Source of the DNA: Bacteroidota bacterium
GTDB taxonomy: Bacteria > Bacteroidota > Bacteroidia > Flavobacteriales > Flavobacteriaceae
Direction: 5' to 3'
Assembly: GCA_024280145.1 (NCBI GenBank)
Contig: JAJRQR010000062.1
Span: forward strand, 1 to 39,044
DNA length: 39,044 nucleotides
The translations under genes and the position numbers were made by a program. Positions 26,423-35,439 of the stretch are shown here, one piece after another (the stretch's first letter is position 1; every line of letters starts with the position of its first letter). The notes under the pieces were generated by a model that saw only the letters and a list, made by a program, of their open reading frames with translations, did not search any database and had not been told where the DNA came from.

Positions 26423-28192
26423 ATGAAATCAATTATTCAATTTTATACCCAACAGAAGCAGTTTTTTGAAAAAGAATTAACGGTAGTTAATCGTAAACTC
26501 TTTAATTTAAGTATGCTTCGATTACTAGTTTTTTTAGGAATTTCCTTTAGTATCTATTTTTTCTTCGGAAATTTAAAAATTCTTGCTCCTGTTGTAATTA
26601 TAGAAATTATTTTATTCTTTTTTTTAGTTTCAAAATATTCAGATTTAAAATTACTGAAACAAAAAACGCAACAGCTCATTAAAATAAATCAGGTTGAAAT
26701 TAATGTGCTTTCTGGAAATTTATCCGACTTAGATTTTGGTGATGAATTTAAAGATTCAGCTCACTTTTTTAGCTATGATATTGACTTATTTGGGAAAGGT
26801 TCTTTTTTTCAATATTTGAATAGAACCACCATAAAAACAGGTAAGGAAAAATTAGCTGCCATTTTTACTTCAAACTCAATTGAAGACATAGAAGATAAAC
26901 AAGAAGCCATAAAAGAGCTTTCCGAAAAAGCTAATTGGCGACAAAGTTTTTCTGCAACGGGAAGTCTTATTAACGTGGACGCAAGTATAAAAATTATTGT
27001 TAATTGGTTAAAAAATCATCAGTATTTCTCTCCCAAAACAATGCGGTATTTGCCAAATGTTTATGGGCTGTTTTCGTTGATTCTATTTCTATTTAGTTAC
27101 TTAGATTTAATTCCAAACCCAGTTATAGTAGCCTGGTTTTTTATAGGTTTAGGAATCACAGGAGCTTATATTAAAAAAATAAACAACCTTTATCTTCATG
27201 CGAATAAAGCAAAGGAAACATTCAAGCAATACCATCAATTATTAGCTTTTATTGAAACCGAAAAATTTACTTCAAAAATACTTCAGAAAAAGCAACAAGA
27301 AATTAAAACCGAAAGCAAAAAGGCTTCCGAAATATTTCTTGAATTTTCAAAAATATTAGATGCTTTCGATCAACGTAACAATATGATAATTGGAGTTTTT
27401 GCCAATGCATTTGGACTTCGAGATTTACATCATTCTTATAAAATTGAACGGTGGATAAATACGTATTTAGATAAGGTAGAAAGTTGGTTTGAAGTAATTG
27501 CTTTTTTCGATGCACAAAACTCCTTAGCGAATTTTAAATTTAATCATGCTAACTTTGTGTTTCCTGAAATTACCTCGGAAAAATTTACAATTAAAGCTAC
27601 CGATTTAGGACACCCATTACTTTCAGAAGAAAAAAGAATTACCAGTTCGGTGACCATAAATTCTGAAGAGTTTTTTATTATCACAGGAGCAAATATGGCA
27701 GGAAAAAGCACTTTTTTACGAACGGTTTCACTTTCTATTATTATGTCTAATTTGGGCTTGCCTGTTTGTGCAACATCCTTTTCGTACAAACCCATCAAGC
27801 TCATTACGAGTATGCGAACTACGGATAATTTAAGTGAAGATGAATCGTATTTCTTTTCCGAATTAAAACGACTTAAATTTATTGTGGATACTATTTCAAA
27901 AGATAATTACTTCATCATTTTAGATGAAATTTTAAAAGGTACCAACAGCACCGATAAGGCTATTGGTTCGCGTAAATTTGTTCAGAAATTAGTAGCTTCC
28001 AATTCAACTGGAATCATTGCTACACACGATTTAAGTTTGTGTGAAATCACTGATGAATTACCCGAAGTTAAAAACTACTATTTTGATGCTGAAATCATTA
28101 ATGACGAACTCTATTTTGATTACAAATTAAAAAACGGAATTTGTAAAAATATGAATGCTTCCTTTTTGCTGAAAAAGATGGAGATTATTTAA
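26423..28192 (+). CDS. MutS-family ATPase with predicted membrane helices
   Basis: The 589-residue protein has the MutS-type ATPase at its C-terminus: Walker A ITGANMAGKSTFLRT near 420-434, FFSELKRLKFIVD, FIILDEILKGTNSTDKAIGS (Walker B and signature) and IATHDLSL. It lacks the mismatch-reading N-terminal domain and the C-terminal Smr nuclease of MutS2. It has two hydrophobic pairs that look transmembrane (about 31-75 and 215-252). Such proteins occur beside or apart from mutS in Bacteroidota; their function is unknown and mismatch repair should not be assumed. The ATG at 26423 was chosen over a TTG at 26414 that lies inside the terminator stem. It converges on the AsmA-like gene with 2 bases between stops. 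Confidence 0.85.
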   Translation: MKSIIQFYTQQKQFFEKELTVVNRKLFNLSMLRLLVFLGISFSIYFFFGNLKILAPVVIIEIILFFFLVSKYSDLKLLKQKTQQLIKINQVEINVLSGNLSDLDFGDEFKDSAHFFSYDIDLFGKGSFFQYLNRTTIKTGKEKLAAIFTSNSIEDIEDKQEAIKELSEKANWRQSFSATGSLINVDASIKIIVNWLKNHQYFSPKTMRYLPNVYGLFSLILFLFSYLDLIPNPVIVAWFFIGLGITGAYIKKINNLYLHANKAKETFKQYHQLLAFIETEKFTSKILQKKQQEIKTESKKASEIFLEFSKILDAFDQRNNMIIGVFANAFGLRDLHHSYKIERWINTYLDKVESWFEVIAFFDAQNSLANFKFNHANFVFPEITSEKFTIKATDLGHPLLSEEKRITSSVTINSEEFFIITGANMAGKSTFLRTVSLSIIMSNLGLPVCATSFSYKPIKLITSMRTTDNLSEDESYFFSELKRLKFIVDTISKDNYFIILDEILKGTNSTDKAIGSRKFVQKLVASNSTGIIATHDLSLCEITDELPEVKNYYFDAEIINDELYFDYKLKNGICKNMNASFLLKKMEII

Positions 28193-28194
28193 AA

Positions 28195-31100
28195 TTATTC
28201 TTGTTTGCTGAGGTGTTTTTTATTTCTTAAAAACACTTTATGTTCTAGGTCTCCTTCTTCATTTGCTTTAATTTCTAAATATATTTTTTTCCCGGATTCC
28301 TCATAATCTTTTTTACTTGGTACTTTTGCTAAATCCCTTCTTTTTAGATTCGATAAAGGAATTGAAATCCATAGATCTGTTTGTGAAGTATTGTCTAAAT
28401 CTCCTTCAATAAAAAAGTCAAAAGCTGAAGATTGTACGTTGGTTTCTGGTATCGTTATCGTATTGTTTTTTAAAATAAGAGTGCTATTGATATTCGCAAA
28501 TTTTATATTTTCAAACCTTTTTTTTCTGAAAACTTTATTCCCAGCATCTATAATTGGCTGAAAGTTTCGAACATCTAATTCTTTAATATTATAATTCATA
28601 TCTGCTTCCAAGGAATTATAATCTACCCCTTCTGTATCATCTATAATTCCACTAAAGTTGGCCTTTAAATTTATTATTCCAGTTAGTTGAGTTGGTGAGT
28701 CTAGTTTGTTATAACCGAAATTGTCAAAAGTGTAAAGTAGGTTTTCAATTGCAAAATTATCTAATGTAAAATAAGTTGTGAAATGAGTTGTTGTATTTTG
28801 ACTAATATCAATTTCAGTAGTCAAGGTCATTTCCTTTCCATAGAAAAAACAAGACGCATCTTTTATATAAAGAGTGTTTTGGTTTTTAAACAATAAACTT
28901 GCATTTACCTTTTCTAAGGTCACATTTTTATATTTTAAATTTTCTAAATCTAAATGCAGACTGAGTTTGAAATTTGAATATAAATCGGTTAAAATACTTT
29001 TTACTTTATTCTTTTTGATTGTCTTTTGAGAGTCAGGATTAAAGGTATCCATAAAATTACTGAAGTCAACATTTTGAGAAGAAACCGTAATCGTTGAAGT
29101 GATATTTTTTGTGCTTAATGATTTGTCGAATATTTCAATAAAGTTAGTTACTTCTCCTTTTAAATGAAGGGATTGATTGTTAGGAAGGCTCAATTCAAAA
29201 TCGTTTAAAAAGGCAGTTTTATTTTTAATACTTAAACTTATGTTATTAAAAGGCAATGTTAAACTTGCTGGTTTATAGAGCATGCTTCCTTCATTAACAT
29301 TTAGGTCTATTGTTGAATGATTAATTAATTCTGCTAGGTTATTGGTTTCGTTATTATAGTTCAACTCAAGATGGTAATTTGCATCTTGAAAAAAGAATTT
29401 TTCATTATGTAACATCTCTGCCCAATGTTCAATTTTACCGTTTATAATAAGAGCTAAATCTAGTTTTAGCACTTCTTCTTTTCTAGTATTTTCTTTTGGA
29501 TTTAAATCAATATTAATTGTTGCTTGGGCTTCTCCAGCTTTATAATTTCCGCTAATATTAGGAAAATAAATCTCATTATTTTTATAGTTAGCATCAATAT
29601 TTATATTATTAAAAGGGACATCGAAAAAAATCAATTTTTTAAAATTGAAATTTATACTTGGATTAAATTTACTAGCTAAAATAATAGTTGATTTTTTAAC
29701 TTGATATAAATTTATACTTGGATTATTTTTTTCAATAGCACCAAACGATTTTAATAAAGAATTAAAGTTTAAATAATCGGAAGAAATTGATAAAGAAGAA
29801 ACCGTAGGATTGGTGACTTTAAAATTTGAAATTAAATTTCCGAAATTATTAATAAAACCGTTTATTTTAACCAACTCTTTGGCATCAAATTCAACTACTA
29901 AATTTTTAATTTTTGCGTTATTATGATCAATTTTTAATGCCAATTCAGGTATTTTGAAACGACTAGGGTTATTCTTGCTTTTAATAATTAAATTTTTAAC
30001 GTCTAATGTAGCTTCTGAAGATTCAATAATATCTGATATAGAATTTAGGACTCCATTATAGTTTCCGTTAATTATAAATGTGCCTCTTGTAAAGTAAAAA
30101 TCCGAACTATTAATCAGTTCGTTTAAGTCCTTAGTATTTCCTTCTACTTCAAATAGTGAAGTTAAATAAACAGGCTTTGTAAACTCATTCGATAAGCTGG
30201 TTTCGGTTAGTTTAAAAGGAATGTTATTGAATTCTCCATTTAGGTTTGTAAAAGAAAATGTGTAGTTTTTACGATTTTCAATTTTAGTCTGACCTTTGAA
30301 TTTTCGATTAATAAATGAACCATTAAAAGAGATGTTTTTAAATGTCAAACTGTCTTTTTTATAAAGAATTTTATTATTGAAAGTTTCAAATTCCAACTCC
30401 ACCAGAGTATTGGATAAGTATTCAAATTTTCCAGATATTTTAGCTTTTACATCAAAGGGATTTAAAATATCAAAAGGCTCTAATCTATCTTTAATGTTTG
30501 CTGCCATTAATTGATTGGTTTCATTATAATTAGCATCGTCGAGAGCAATTAAAAAAGAATATAGTTTGTCTTTTAAATTAAAGTCAGCAGATACTTCAAA
30601 GTCTTGTTCAGCAATTTTTAAACTGAATTTCGGCACTTCAATAAGCGTTGAGTTCATGTCAATTTTTGGATGAAAATTTCCTACACACCTTGCATTGTTA
30701 AAGAAGATGCCTTTCTCTAAATTCAAACCCATTTCCTTCATTAAAACGTCTAAATTTATGGTTTGAATGGCTGTTTTTTCTGCATCAATATTGAAATCTA
30801 TTTTATTTACATGAGCAGTGATTCGTTTGTTTTTTGTTTTTTCAATAAAAGTGAAATCGATATCTTCAATAATAATATCAATGTCGTTATTGATTAGTTT
30901 TAAATGATTGTTTTTCTTTGTCGAATTTGCTTCAAAAACATAAGTGTTTGCGTATTGATTTTCATCAACAAAAATAGTAATGTGCCCTTTTTTAGTGGAA
31001 ACAGAAGTAATTTTCAATTTTTCATCTAAAGCATCAATTATTGAAATGGATGCACTTACCTCTTCCAAATAAACACTTTCTCTATGATGAGTTGGGTACA

Positions 31101-31344
31101 AAGAATCCAAAAGCTTAAGATTATAGATGTTAATTTTTATGGTTGGAAGTTCGTACCAAGAACTTAAAGCAATGGAATCGAAAACAATTTTTCCTTTTCT
31201 GTTTTCGTTTAACGATTTTTCAATTTTTAGAATAAGATCGTCTCTATGGCTGTTTATGTAATACCGTATTCCTATTAATGAAACTATAAGTAGAAGCAGT
31301 AAGATGCTTATAAAAATAAGGAATTTTTTCAGTAACTTTTTAAT
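28195..31344 (-). CDS. AsmA/TamB-like large periplasmic-facing protein without an ATG start
   Basis: The frame encodes about 1049 residues. An N-terminal membrane anchor is followed by a long series of beta-strand repeats (patterns such as LKGEVTNF, IKGKIEHW-type blocks and LEADMNYNIKELDVRNFQP), ending with an AsmA-like C-terminal region (FEGDLDN, WISIPLSNLKRRDL). AsmA-family proteins bridge the envelope and are linked to phospholipid transport. The anchor KKLLKKFLIFISILLLLL is encoded at about 31341-31288 without any ATG, GTG or TTG before it. Candidate starts are ATT at 31344 or CTG at 31332; the first TTG (31110) would delete the membrane anchor. It lies 46 bases downstream of the GT-C gene, so co-transcription is likely. 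Confidence 0.8.
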   Translation of the reverse strand: MKKLLKKFLIFISILLLLLIVSLIGIRYYINSHRDDLILKIEKSLNENRKGKIVFDSIALSSWYELPTIKINIYNLKLLDSLYPTHHRESVYLEEVSASISIIDALDEKLKITSVSTKKGHITIFVDENQYANTYVFEANSTKKNNHLKLINNDIDIIIEDIDFTFIEKTKNKRITAHVNKIDFNIDAEKTAIQTINLDVLMKEMGLNLEKGIFFNNARCVGNFHPKIDMNSTLIEVPKFSLKIAEQDFEVSADFNLKDKLYSFLIALDDANYNETNQLMAANIKDRLEPFDILNPFDVKAKISGKFEYLSNTLVELEFETFNNKILYKKDSLTFKNISFNGSFINRKFKGQTKIENRKNYTFSFTNLNGEFNNIPFKLTETSLSNEFTKPVYLTSLFEVEGNTKDLNELINSSDFYFTRGTFIINGNYNGVLNSISDIIESSEATLDVKNLIIKSKNNPSRFKIPELALKIDHNNAKIKNLVVEFDAKELVKINGFINNFGNLISNFKVTNPTVSSLSISSDYLNFNSLLKSFGAIEKNNPSINLYQVKKSTIILASKFNPSINFNFKKLIFFDVPFNNINIDANYKNNEIYFPNISGNYKAGEAQATINIDLNPKENTRKEEVLKLDLALIINGKIEHWAEMLHNEKFFFQDANYHLELNYNNETNNLAELINHSTIDLNVNEGSMLYKPASLTLPFNNISLSIKNKTAFLNDFELSLPNNQSLHLKGEVTNFIEIFDKSLSTKNITSTITVSSQNVDFSNFMDTFNPDSQKTIKKNKVKSILTDLYSNFKLSLHLDLENLKYKNVTLEKVNASLLFKNQNTLYIKDASCFFYGKEMTLTTEIDISQNTTTHFTTYFTLDNFAIENLLYTFDNFGYNKLDSPTQLTGIINLKANFSGIIDDTEGVDYNSLEADMNYNIKELDVRNFQPIIDAGNKVFRKKRFENIKFANINSTLILKNNTITIPETNVQSSAFDFFIEGDLDNTSQTDLWISIPLSNLKRRDLAKVPSKKDYEESGKKIYLEIKANEEGDLEHKVFLRNKKHLSKQE

Positions 31345-31390
31345 AACAGGACAATTTTAAGGGCTTATAAAAATACTTAAAAATTTACAA

Positions 31391-32833
31391 TTAAGATTGG
31401 CTTTTAAAAAGCCGCTTATTTACTTTGTTTTCAAATGAGGAATCATGTAAAAACACCTCCCAAATAAAATAACCAATTACCACTACATATTCCAAAGCAA
31501 CTAGCCATAAATTTTCAGAACACCCTGTGATTTTGTAGGCAGAATAGCTAAATAGTACCATAAAACTCCAAACGATTGGAAACTTATAATTGGTAAAAAT
31601 CGAAAGCAATAAAGGTGTTGCAATGTACCAAGGATGAACCGTTGTAGCAAGTAAATAATAAAATGAAATTCCGAAAAGCATAGTGATAATTAGCTGACGA
31701 AACATTTTCGACTTATTATTTTCTTTGAATATTTGTACAGTTGAAGATGATTTGTAAAAAATAAGGGTCAAAAGAAATAAAACCACAATGACAGGAAGAA
31801 TTTTCCCAACAATTTCAATAATATTCCAGCCTATTACTTTAAGGCCAATCCATCGAATTACATAATAAACACTTGCATTAAATTCGAAATTTTGAAACCA
31901 AAGCCCAATAGTCTCTATGTAATTAGAAACAAATTGTGAAGAGTAAAACGGCAGAAAAGCAAGAAGTGCTGTCCCAACAATGATTAAATGAAATGTAATT
32001 AGTTTCAGAAAATTGGATGTTTTTGAAACTTCTTTCCAAGACATAAACCATTGAAAAAACAAAGGTAAAAACAACAAAGGAATCAATTTTACTGAAACCG
32101 AAATACCTAAAATAATTCCAGATAAAATCCATTTCTTTTTAAATAATAAATACAAAGACCAAACTATAAAAAATAGCATCATTCCTTCAAAATGAAGGTT
32201 TCCGGTAAGTTCAGTTATTATAAATGGATTTAAAAAATACCAGAATATTTTGTTAGGATTTTGATTTAGTTTTATAAGTAATTTTCTCCCAAAATATAGT
32301 ATTCCAATATCAGCCAAAATGATTGTAATTCGCATCACTATCACTGAGCCTAAAATTGATTTTCCAGCAAATAATGCTGCTATTGCAAAGAATAGTTGAT
32401 TAACAGGAGGGTAGTTACTATAGTGACTTCCGTTGAGACTTCCCATTCCACTATATAATTCTTGTGCTTGATTTACTGTCCCCTTGAGCGCAGTCGAGAG
32501 GTTGTTTATTGCACTTTCAGGAGTAAATAAATAAGGATTAATTTCTTGAAAAACCAAACGACCATCCCAAATAAAACGATAAAAATCCTGTGATAAATTT
32601 GGAATAACGCCTATAAAAATCAATCTAAATAAAACGCCAACCACTGCTAAAAACCAAAATCGTCCTTGATTAATTTGAAGAATTTTAAAGCTTAGAAAAA
32701 ATAAAGCTCCAAATAATGAAATGAGTTTAATAAAATCGCTTCGGTTAAGATCGTATGCAAAGGTTGCATAAAAAACAACACTTAGTATTACTAAGAGTAA
32801 AGGGGTTTTATTGTTTTTTATAAAATTAAGCAC
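31391..32833 (-). CDS. Polytopic GT-C (GT87/DUF2029-like) mannosyltransferase-like protein
   Basis: This 480-residue membrane protein has about ten to twelve helices. The first external loop has DFYRFIWDGRLVFQEINPY, matching the conserved acidic motif of GT-C enzymes that use polyprenyl-phosphate sugars. YPPVNQLFF and NLHFEGMMLFF are further family landmarks. It probably adds a sugar to an envelope glycan or lipid on the outer face of the inner membrane; donor and acceptor are unknown. The start is GTG at 32833, with no nearby ATG. Residues about 111-119 (NLSTALKGT) are encoded by a REP-like element. The AsmA-like gene follows 46 bases downstream. Confidence 0.8.
   Translation of the reverse strand: MLNFIKNNKTPLLLVILSVVFYATFAYDLNRSDFIKLISLFGALFFLSFKILQINQGRFWFLAVVGVLFRLIFIGVIPNLSQDFYRFIWDGRLVFQEINPYLFTPESAINNLSTALKGTVNQAQELYSGMGSLNGSHYSNYPPVNQLFFAIAALFAGKSILGSVIVMRITIILADIGILYFGRKLLIKLNQNPNKIFWYFLNPFIITELTGNLHFEGMMLFFIVWSLYLLFKKKWILSGIILGISVSVKLIPLLFLPLFFQWFMSWKEVSKTSNFLKLITFHLIIVGTALLAFLPFYSSQFVSNYIETIGLWFQNFEFNASVYYVIRWIGLKVIGWNIIEIVGKILPVIVVLFLLTLIFYKSSSTVQIFKENNKSKMFRQLIITMLFGISFYYLLATTVHPWYIATPLLLSIFTNYKFPIVWSFMVLFSYSAYKITGCSENLWLVALEYVVVIGYFIWEVFLHDSSFENKVNKRLFKSQS
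32477..32500. repeat. REP-like element inside a coding sequence
   Basis: TGTC, five variable bases and GAGCGCAGTCGAGA (32486-32499) repeat the intergenic element at 20963-20986. Here the element is read in frame on the minus strand within the GT-C gene, adding about eight residues to an external loop. Confidence 0.65.
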
Positions 32834-32852
32834 GGCTATGATTGTAAATAAT

Positions 32853-32887
32853 AAAGTCGGATATTTTCAACGAAAATATCCGACTTT
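32853..32887 (-). terminator. Terminator of the TolB-like gene
   Basis: AAAGTCGGATATTTTC (32853-32868) pairs perfectly over 16 bp with GAAAATATCCGACTTT (32872-32887) around a 3-base loop. The minus-strand continuation TTTATTATTT is T-rich. It separates the TolB-like gene from the GT-C gene. Confidence 0.85.
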
Positions 32888-32931
32888 AAATGTAATGATA
32901 CAATTTTAATTTCTTGCTTTCGTAGGAATTA

Positions 32932-34044
32932 TTAATTCTTCCACTCTGCAATAAATAAATTGGTATCGTGACCGCCACCGTTATTTCGGTTAGAGGAGAA
33001 AATTAAATATTTTCCATTGTTAGAAAACACAGGAAAGGCATCAAAGGTTTCACCGTGAGTTATTTTTTCAAGGTTTTTTCCGTCAAGATCAATTAAGTAT
33101 AAGTTAAAAGGAAAGCCTCTTTCAGCTTCAAAATTTGAAGAGAATAAAATTCTTTTTCCGTCTGGAGTAAAAAATGGTGCCCAGTTTGCATTTCCTAAAT
33201 TAGTTAATTGTCTTAGTTCACTTCCGTCGGCATTACAAATATAAAGCTCCATATCGGTTGGTTCTACTAAGCCATCAGCTAATAAACCTTTGTATTTTTT
33301 TATTTCCTCTTCTGTTTTAGGACGAGAAGATCTAAAGATTAATTTGCTTCCATCTGGAGAGAAAAAAGCACCTCCATCATAACCTAATTCATCAGTGATT
33401 TGTTTAACATTACTTCCATCAATATCCATGGTGTACAATTCTAAATCGCCACTTCTATCCGAAGTAAATACAATTTTATCGCCCTTTGGTGATACAGTTG
33501 CTTCAGCATCATAACCAGGCTCATGAGTTAATTGTTTTGTGATGTTTCCTTCTAAATCAGCCACAAAAATATCGAAGCTATCATATACTGGCCATACGTA
33601 ATTTCCGTTTTTGCGAAGCGGAACTTCAGGACAAGCATCGTTATCTAAATGGGTAGATGCGTACACAAAGCTTTTATTATCTGGCAAGAAATACGCACAA
33701 GTCGTACGCCCTTTTCCGGTACTTACCATTGGCGGAACGGTGTCCTTAAAAGTATCGTCAAAATTCATTAAAAACATCTGATCACATTCCAATCCCCAAT
33801 CTTTATTGTTGGATTGAAAAATTAACTGCTTATCATCAAAACTCCAATAAGCTTCAGCATTATCACCACCAAAAGTTATTTGGCGCATACTTTTAAAATG
33901 AGTTTCTTCTGGGTAAATTAATGTAGTATTAATTGTCTCTCCTGCAATTGCTTCTGTTGTTTTATCAGGAGAAATTGTCTCTGTTTTATTCTCTTTACAA
34001 GAAAAAATAAATAAAACTAGTAAAATTATTGGGATGCGTTTCAT
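32932..34044 (-). CDS. TolB-like beta-propeller lipoprotein
   Basis: With the ATG at 34044 the product has 370 residues. It has a lipoprotein signal peptide (FIFSC, acylated Cys16) and then about five PD40/WD40-like propeller blades, each with the F-S/T-x-D/N-G-K-x-I/L-x-F-x-S-x-R signature, for example VSPKGDKIVFTSDRSGDLELY, FFSPDGSKLIFRSSR and FSNNGKYLIFSSNRN. Such proteins are surface or periplasmic scaffolds. The phrase DIDGSNVKQITDELGYDGGAF is typical of TolB-related proteins of Bacteroidota. An upstream TTG at 34065 was rejected because it lies in the -7 box. It is divergent from an M28 peptidase lipoprotein, so the two may be expressed together. Confidence 0.85.
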   Translation of the reverse strand: MKRIPIILLVLFIFSCKENKTETISPDKTTEAIAGETINTTLIYPEETHFKSMRQITFGGDNAEAYWSFDDKQLIFQSNNKDWGLECDQMFLMNFDDTFKDTVPPMVSTGKGRTTCAYFLPDNKSFVYASTHLDNDACPEVPLRKNGNYVWPVYDSFDIFVADLEGNITKQLTHEPGYDAEATVSPKGDKIVFTSDRSGDLELYTMDIDGSNVKQITDELGYDGGAFFSPDGSKLIFRSSRPKTEEEIKKYKGLLADGLVEPTDMELYICNADGSELRQLTNLGNANWAPFFTPDGKRILFSSNFEAERGFPFNLYLIDLDGKNLEKITHGETFDAFPVFSNNGKYLIFSSNRNNGGGHDTNLFIAEWKN

Positions 34045-34062
34045 ATTTAGATTAGTTTTGTA

Positions 34063-34070
34063 CAAAAATA
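34063..34070 (-). promoter_or_regulatory. -7 element of the TolB-like gene
   Basis: On the minus strand TATTTTTG matches TAnnTTTG and lies 18 bases before the ATG at 34044. The -33 element is unclear. An inverted repeat at 34080-34099 lies just upstream, where a regulator could act. Confidence 0.4.
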
Positions 34071-34079
34071 ACGCTTTAG

Positions 34080-34099
34080 AATCGTTGTGAATAACGATT
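34080..34099. promoter_or_regulatory. Inverted repeat between divergent genes
   Basis: AATCGTT (34080-34086) and AACGATT (34093-34099) are perfect inverted arms around GTGAAT. They lie in the 93-base spacer between the divergent TolB-like and M28 peptidase genes, just upstream of the TolB-like -7 box. Operator function is an inference. Confidence 0.35.
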
Positions 34100-34137
34100 T
34101 TTGTTAAATAGTGTCGGTAATTAAAAAAAAAATAACG

Positions 34138-35367
34138 ATGAAAGTATTTTATGTATTAGCAGTAGCATTTCTAATGTTTTCTTGTAAAACAGAAACGCCT
34201 ATTAAAGAAGTTTCAATGAAAGAAGACGTTTATTTTCTAGCTGATGATAAACTAGAAGGTAGAGAAACAGGAACTCCCACAGAAAAAGAATCTGCGAAAT
34301 ATTTAGCAGAACGTTTTAAAAATATGGGTTTAGACCCAAAAGGAACTGATGAGTATCTTCAGTATTTTACTTTTAAACCAAAAACCCACCCTCATGGGGA
34401 AGCTACTTTTGTTGATGGAAAAATAGATAGTACCATAACAGGTGTAAATGTGGTTGCATACATTGATAATAAAGCCGAAAACACCGTTATTATTGGTGCT
34501 CATTACGACCATTTAGGTCACGGGATTGAAGGAACATTACATCGTGGAGAAAAAGATGCTATCCATAATGGCGCTGATGACAATGCCAGTGGTGTTGCTG
34601 TTATGATGAATATTGCATCTAAATTAAAAGGTAAAAACACAAATAATAATTATTTATTTATCTCTTTTTCTGGAGAAGAAATGGGACTTTTAGGTTCTAA
34701 TTATTGGGTAAAAAATCCAACGATTGATACCAAGAAAGTAAATTATATGATTAATATGGATATGGTGGGGCGTTTAAACGAAGAACGTGCAATTGCTGTA
34801 TATGGAGTAGGGACTTCACCAAAATTTAGTCAAACACTATTTGCTAATAATACTAATTTTAAGTTAACTGAAAAAGAATCGGGAGTGGGACCAAGTGATC
34901 ATACTTCATTTTACTTAGCCGATATGCCAGTACTTCACTTTTTTACAGGCCAGCATGAAGATTACCACAGACCTACAGATGATGCAGATAAGTTAAATTA
35001 TGAAGGGATGGAAGCTATTTCGGACTACTTAATGGCAATAATTACCGATTTAGATAATGATGGAAAATTAGCTTTCAGAAAGACAAAAAATGAAAGTGAT
35101 AACACACCAGAATTTAAAGTAACTTTAGGTGTAGTTCCAGATTATTTATACGATGGAAAAGGAATGCGTTTGGATGGTATTACTGAAGACAAACCAGCAC
35201 ACGGTGCAGGAATGAAAAAAGGTGATATCGTTATTAAAGTTGGTGAATTTGAAATTACCGATATGATGAGTTATATGAAGTGTCTTTCTAAATTTGAAAA
35301 AGGACAAACAACTAAAGTAGAGGTTGAAAGAGACGGTGAAATTGTTGAATTAGAAGTTACTTGGTAA
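34138..35367 (+). CDS. M28-family metallopeptidase with C-terminal PDZ domain, lipoprotein
   Basis: The 409-residue product is a lipoprotein (LMFSC, acylated Cys16). It contains an M28 aminopeptidase domain with all expected zinc-site positions: His122 (GAHYDHLG), Asp147 (GADDNASG), catalytic Glu180 and Glu181 (SGEEMGLLGS), Asp208 (NMDMVGR) and His277 (EDYHRPTDD). Residues about 325-409 form a PDZ-like domain (GITEDKPAHGAGMKKGDIVIKVG), which may bind peptide ends. It probably trims peptides at the cell surface or in the periplasm. The ATG at 34138 was chosen over a GTG at 34111 because the lipoprotein signal begins there. It is followed by a strong terminator. Confidence 0.92.
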   Translation: MKVFYVLAVAFLMFSCKTETPIKEVSMKEDVYFLADDKLEGRETGTPTEKESAKYLAERFKNMGLDPKGTDEYLQYFTFKPKTHPHGEATFVDGKIDSTITGVNVVAYIDNKAENTVIIGAHYDHLGHGIEGTLHRGEKDAIHNGADDNASGVAVMMNIASKLKGKNTNNNYLFISFSGEEMGLLGSNYWVKNPTIDTKKVNYMINMDMVGRLNEERAIAVYGVGTSPKFSQTLFANNTNFKLTEKESGVGPSDHTSFYLADMPVLHFFTGQHEDYHRPTDDADKLNYEGMEAISDYLMAIITDLDNDGKLAFRKTKNESDNTPEFKVTLGVVPDYLYDGKGMRLDGITEDKPAHGAGMKKGDIVIKVGEFEITDMMSYMKCLSKFEKGQTTKVEVERDGEIVELEVTW

Positions 35368-35390
35368 CCCATAAAACGATAAAATAATTT

Positions 35391-35418
35391 AAGGCCTTCT
35401 GAAAAGAAGGCTTTTTTT
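35391..35418 (+). terminator. Terminator after the M28 peptidase gene
   Basis: GCCTTCT (35394-35400) pairs with AGAAGGC (35405-35411) around the tetraloop GAAA, with flanking A-T pairs and seven Ts (35412-35418). Strong intrinsic terminator on the plus strand, between convergent genes. Confidence 0.9.
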
Positions 35419-35439
35419 ATTGGTGATTTTTTGAAGAAT

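Noticed and set aside
34111-34137. GTG start for the M28 peptidase
   Set aside because: The added nine residues spoil the lipoprotein signal peptide that begins at 34138.
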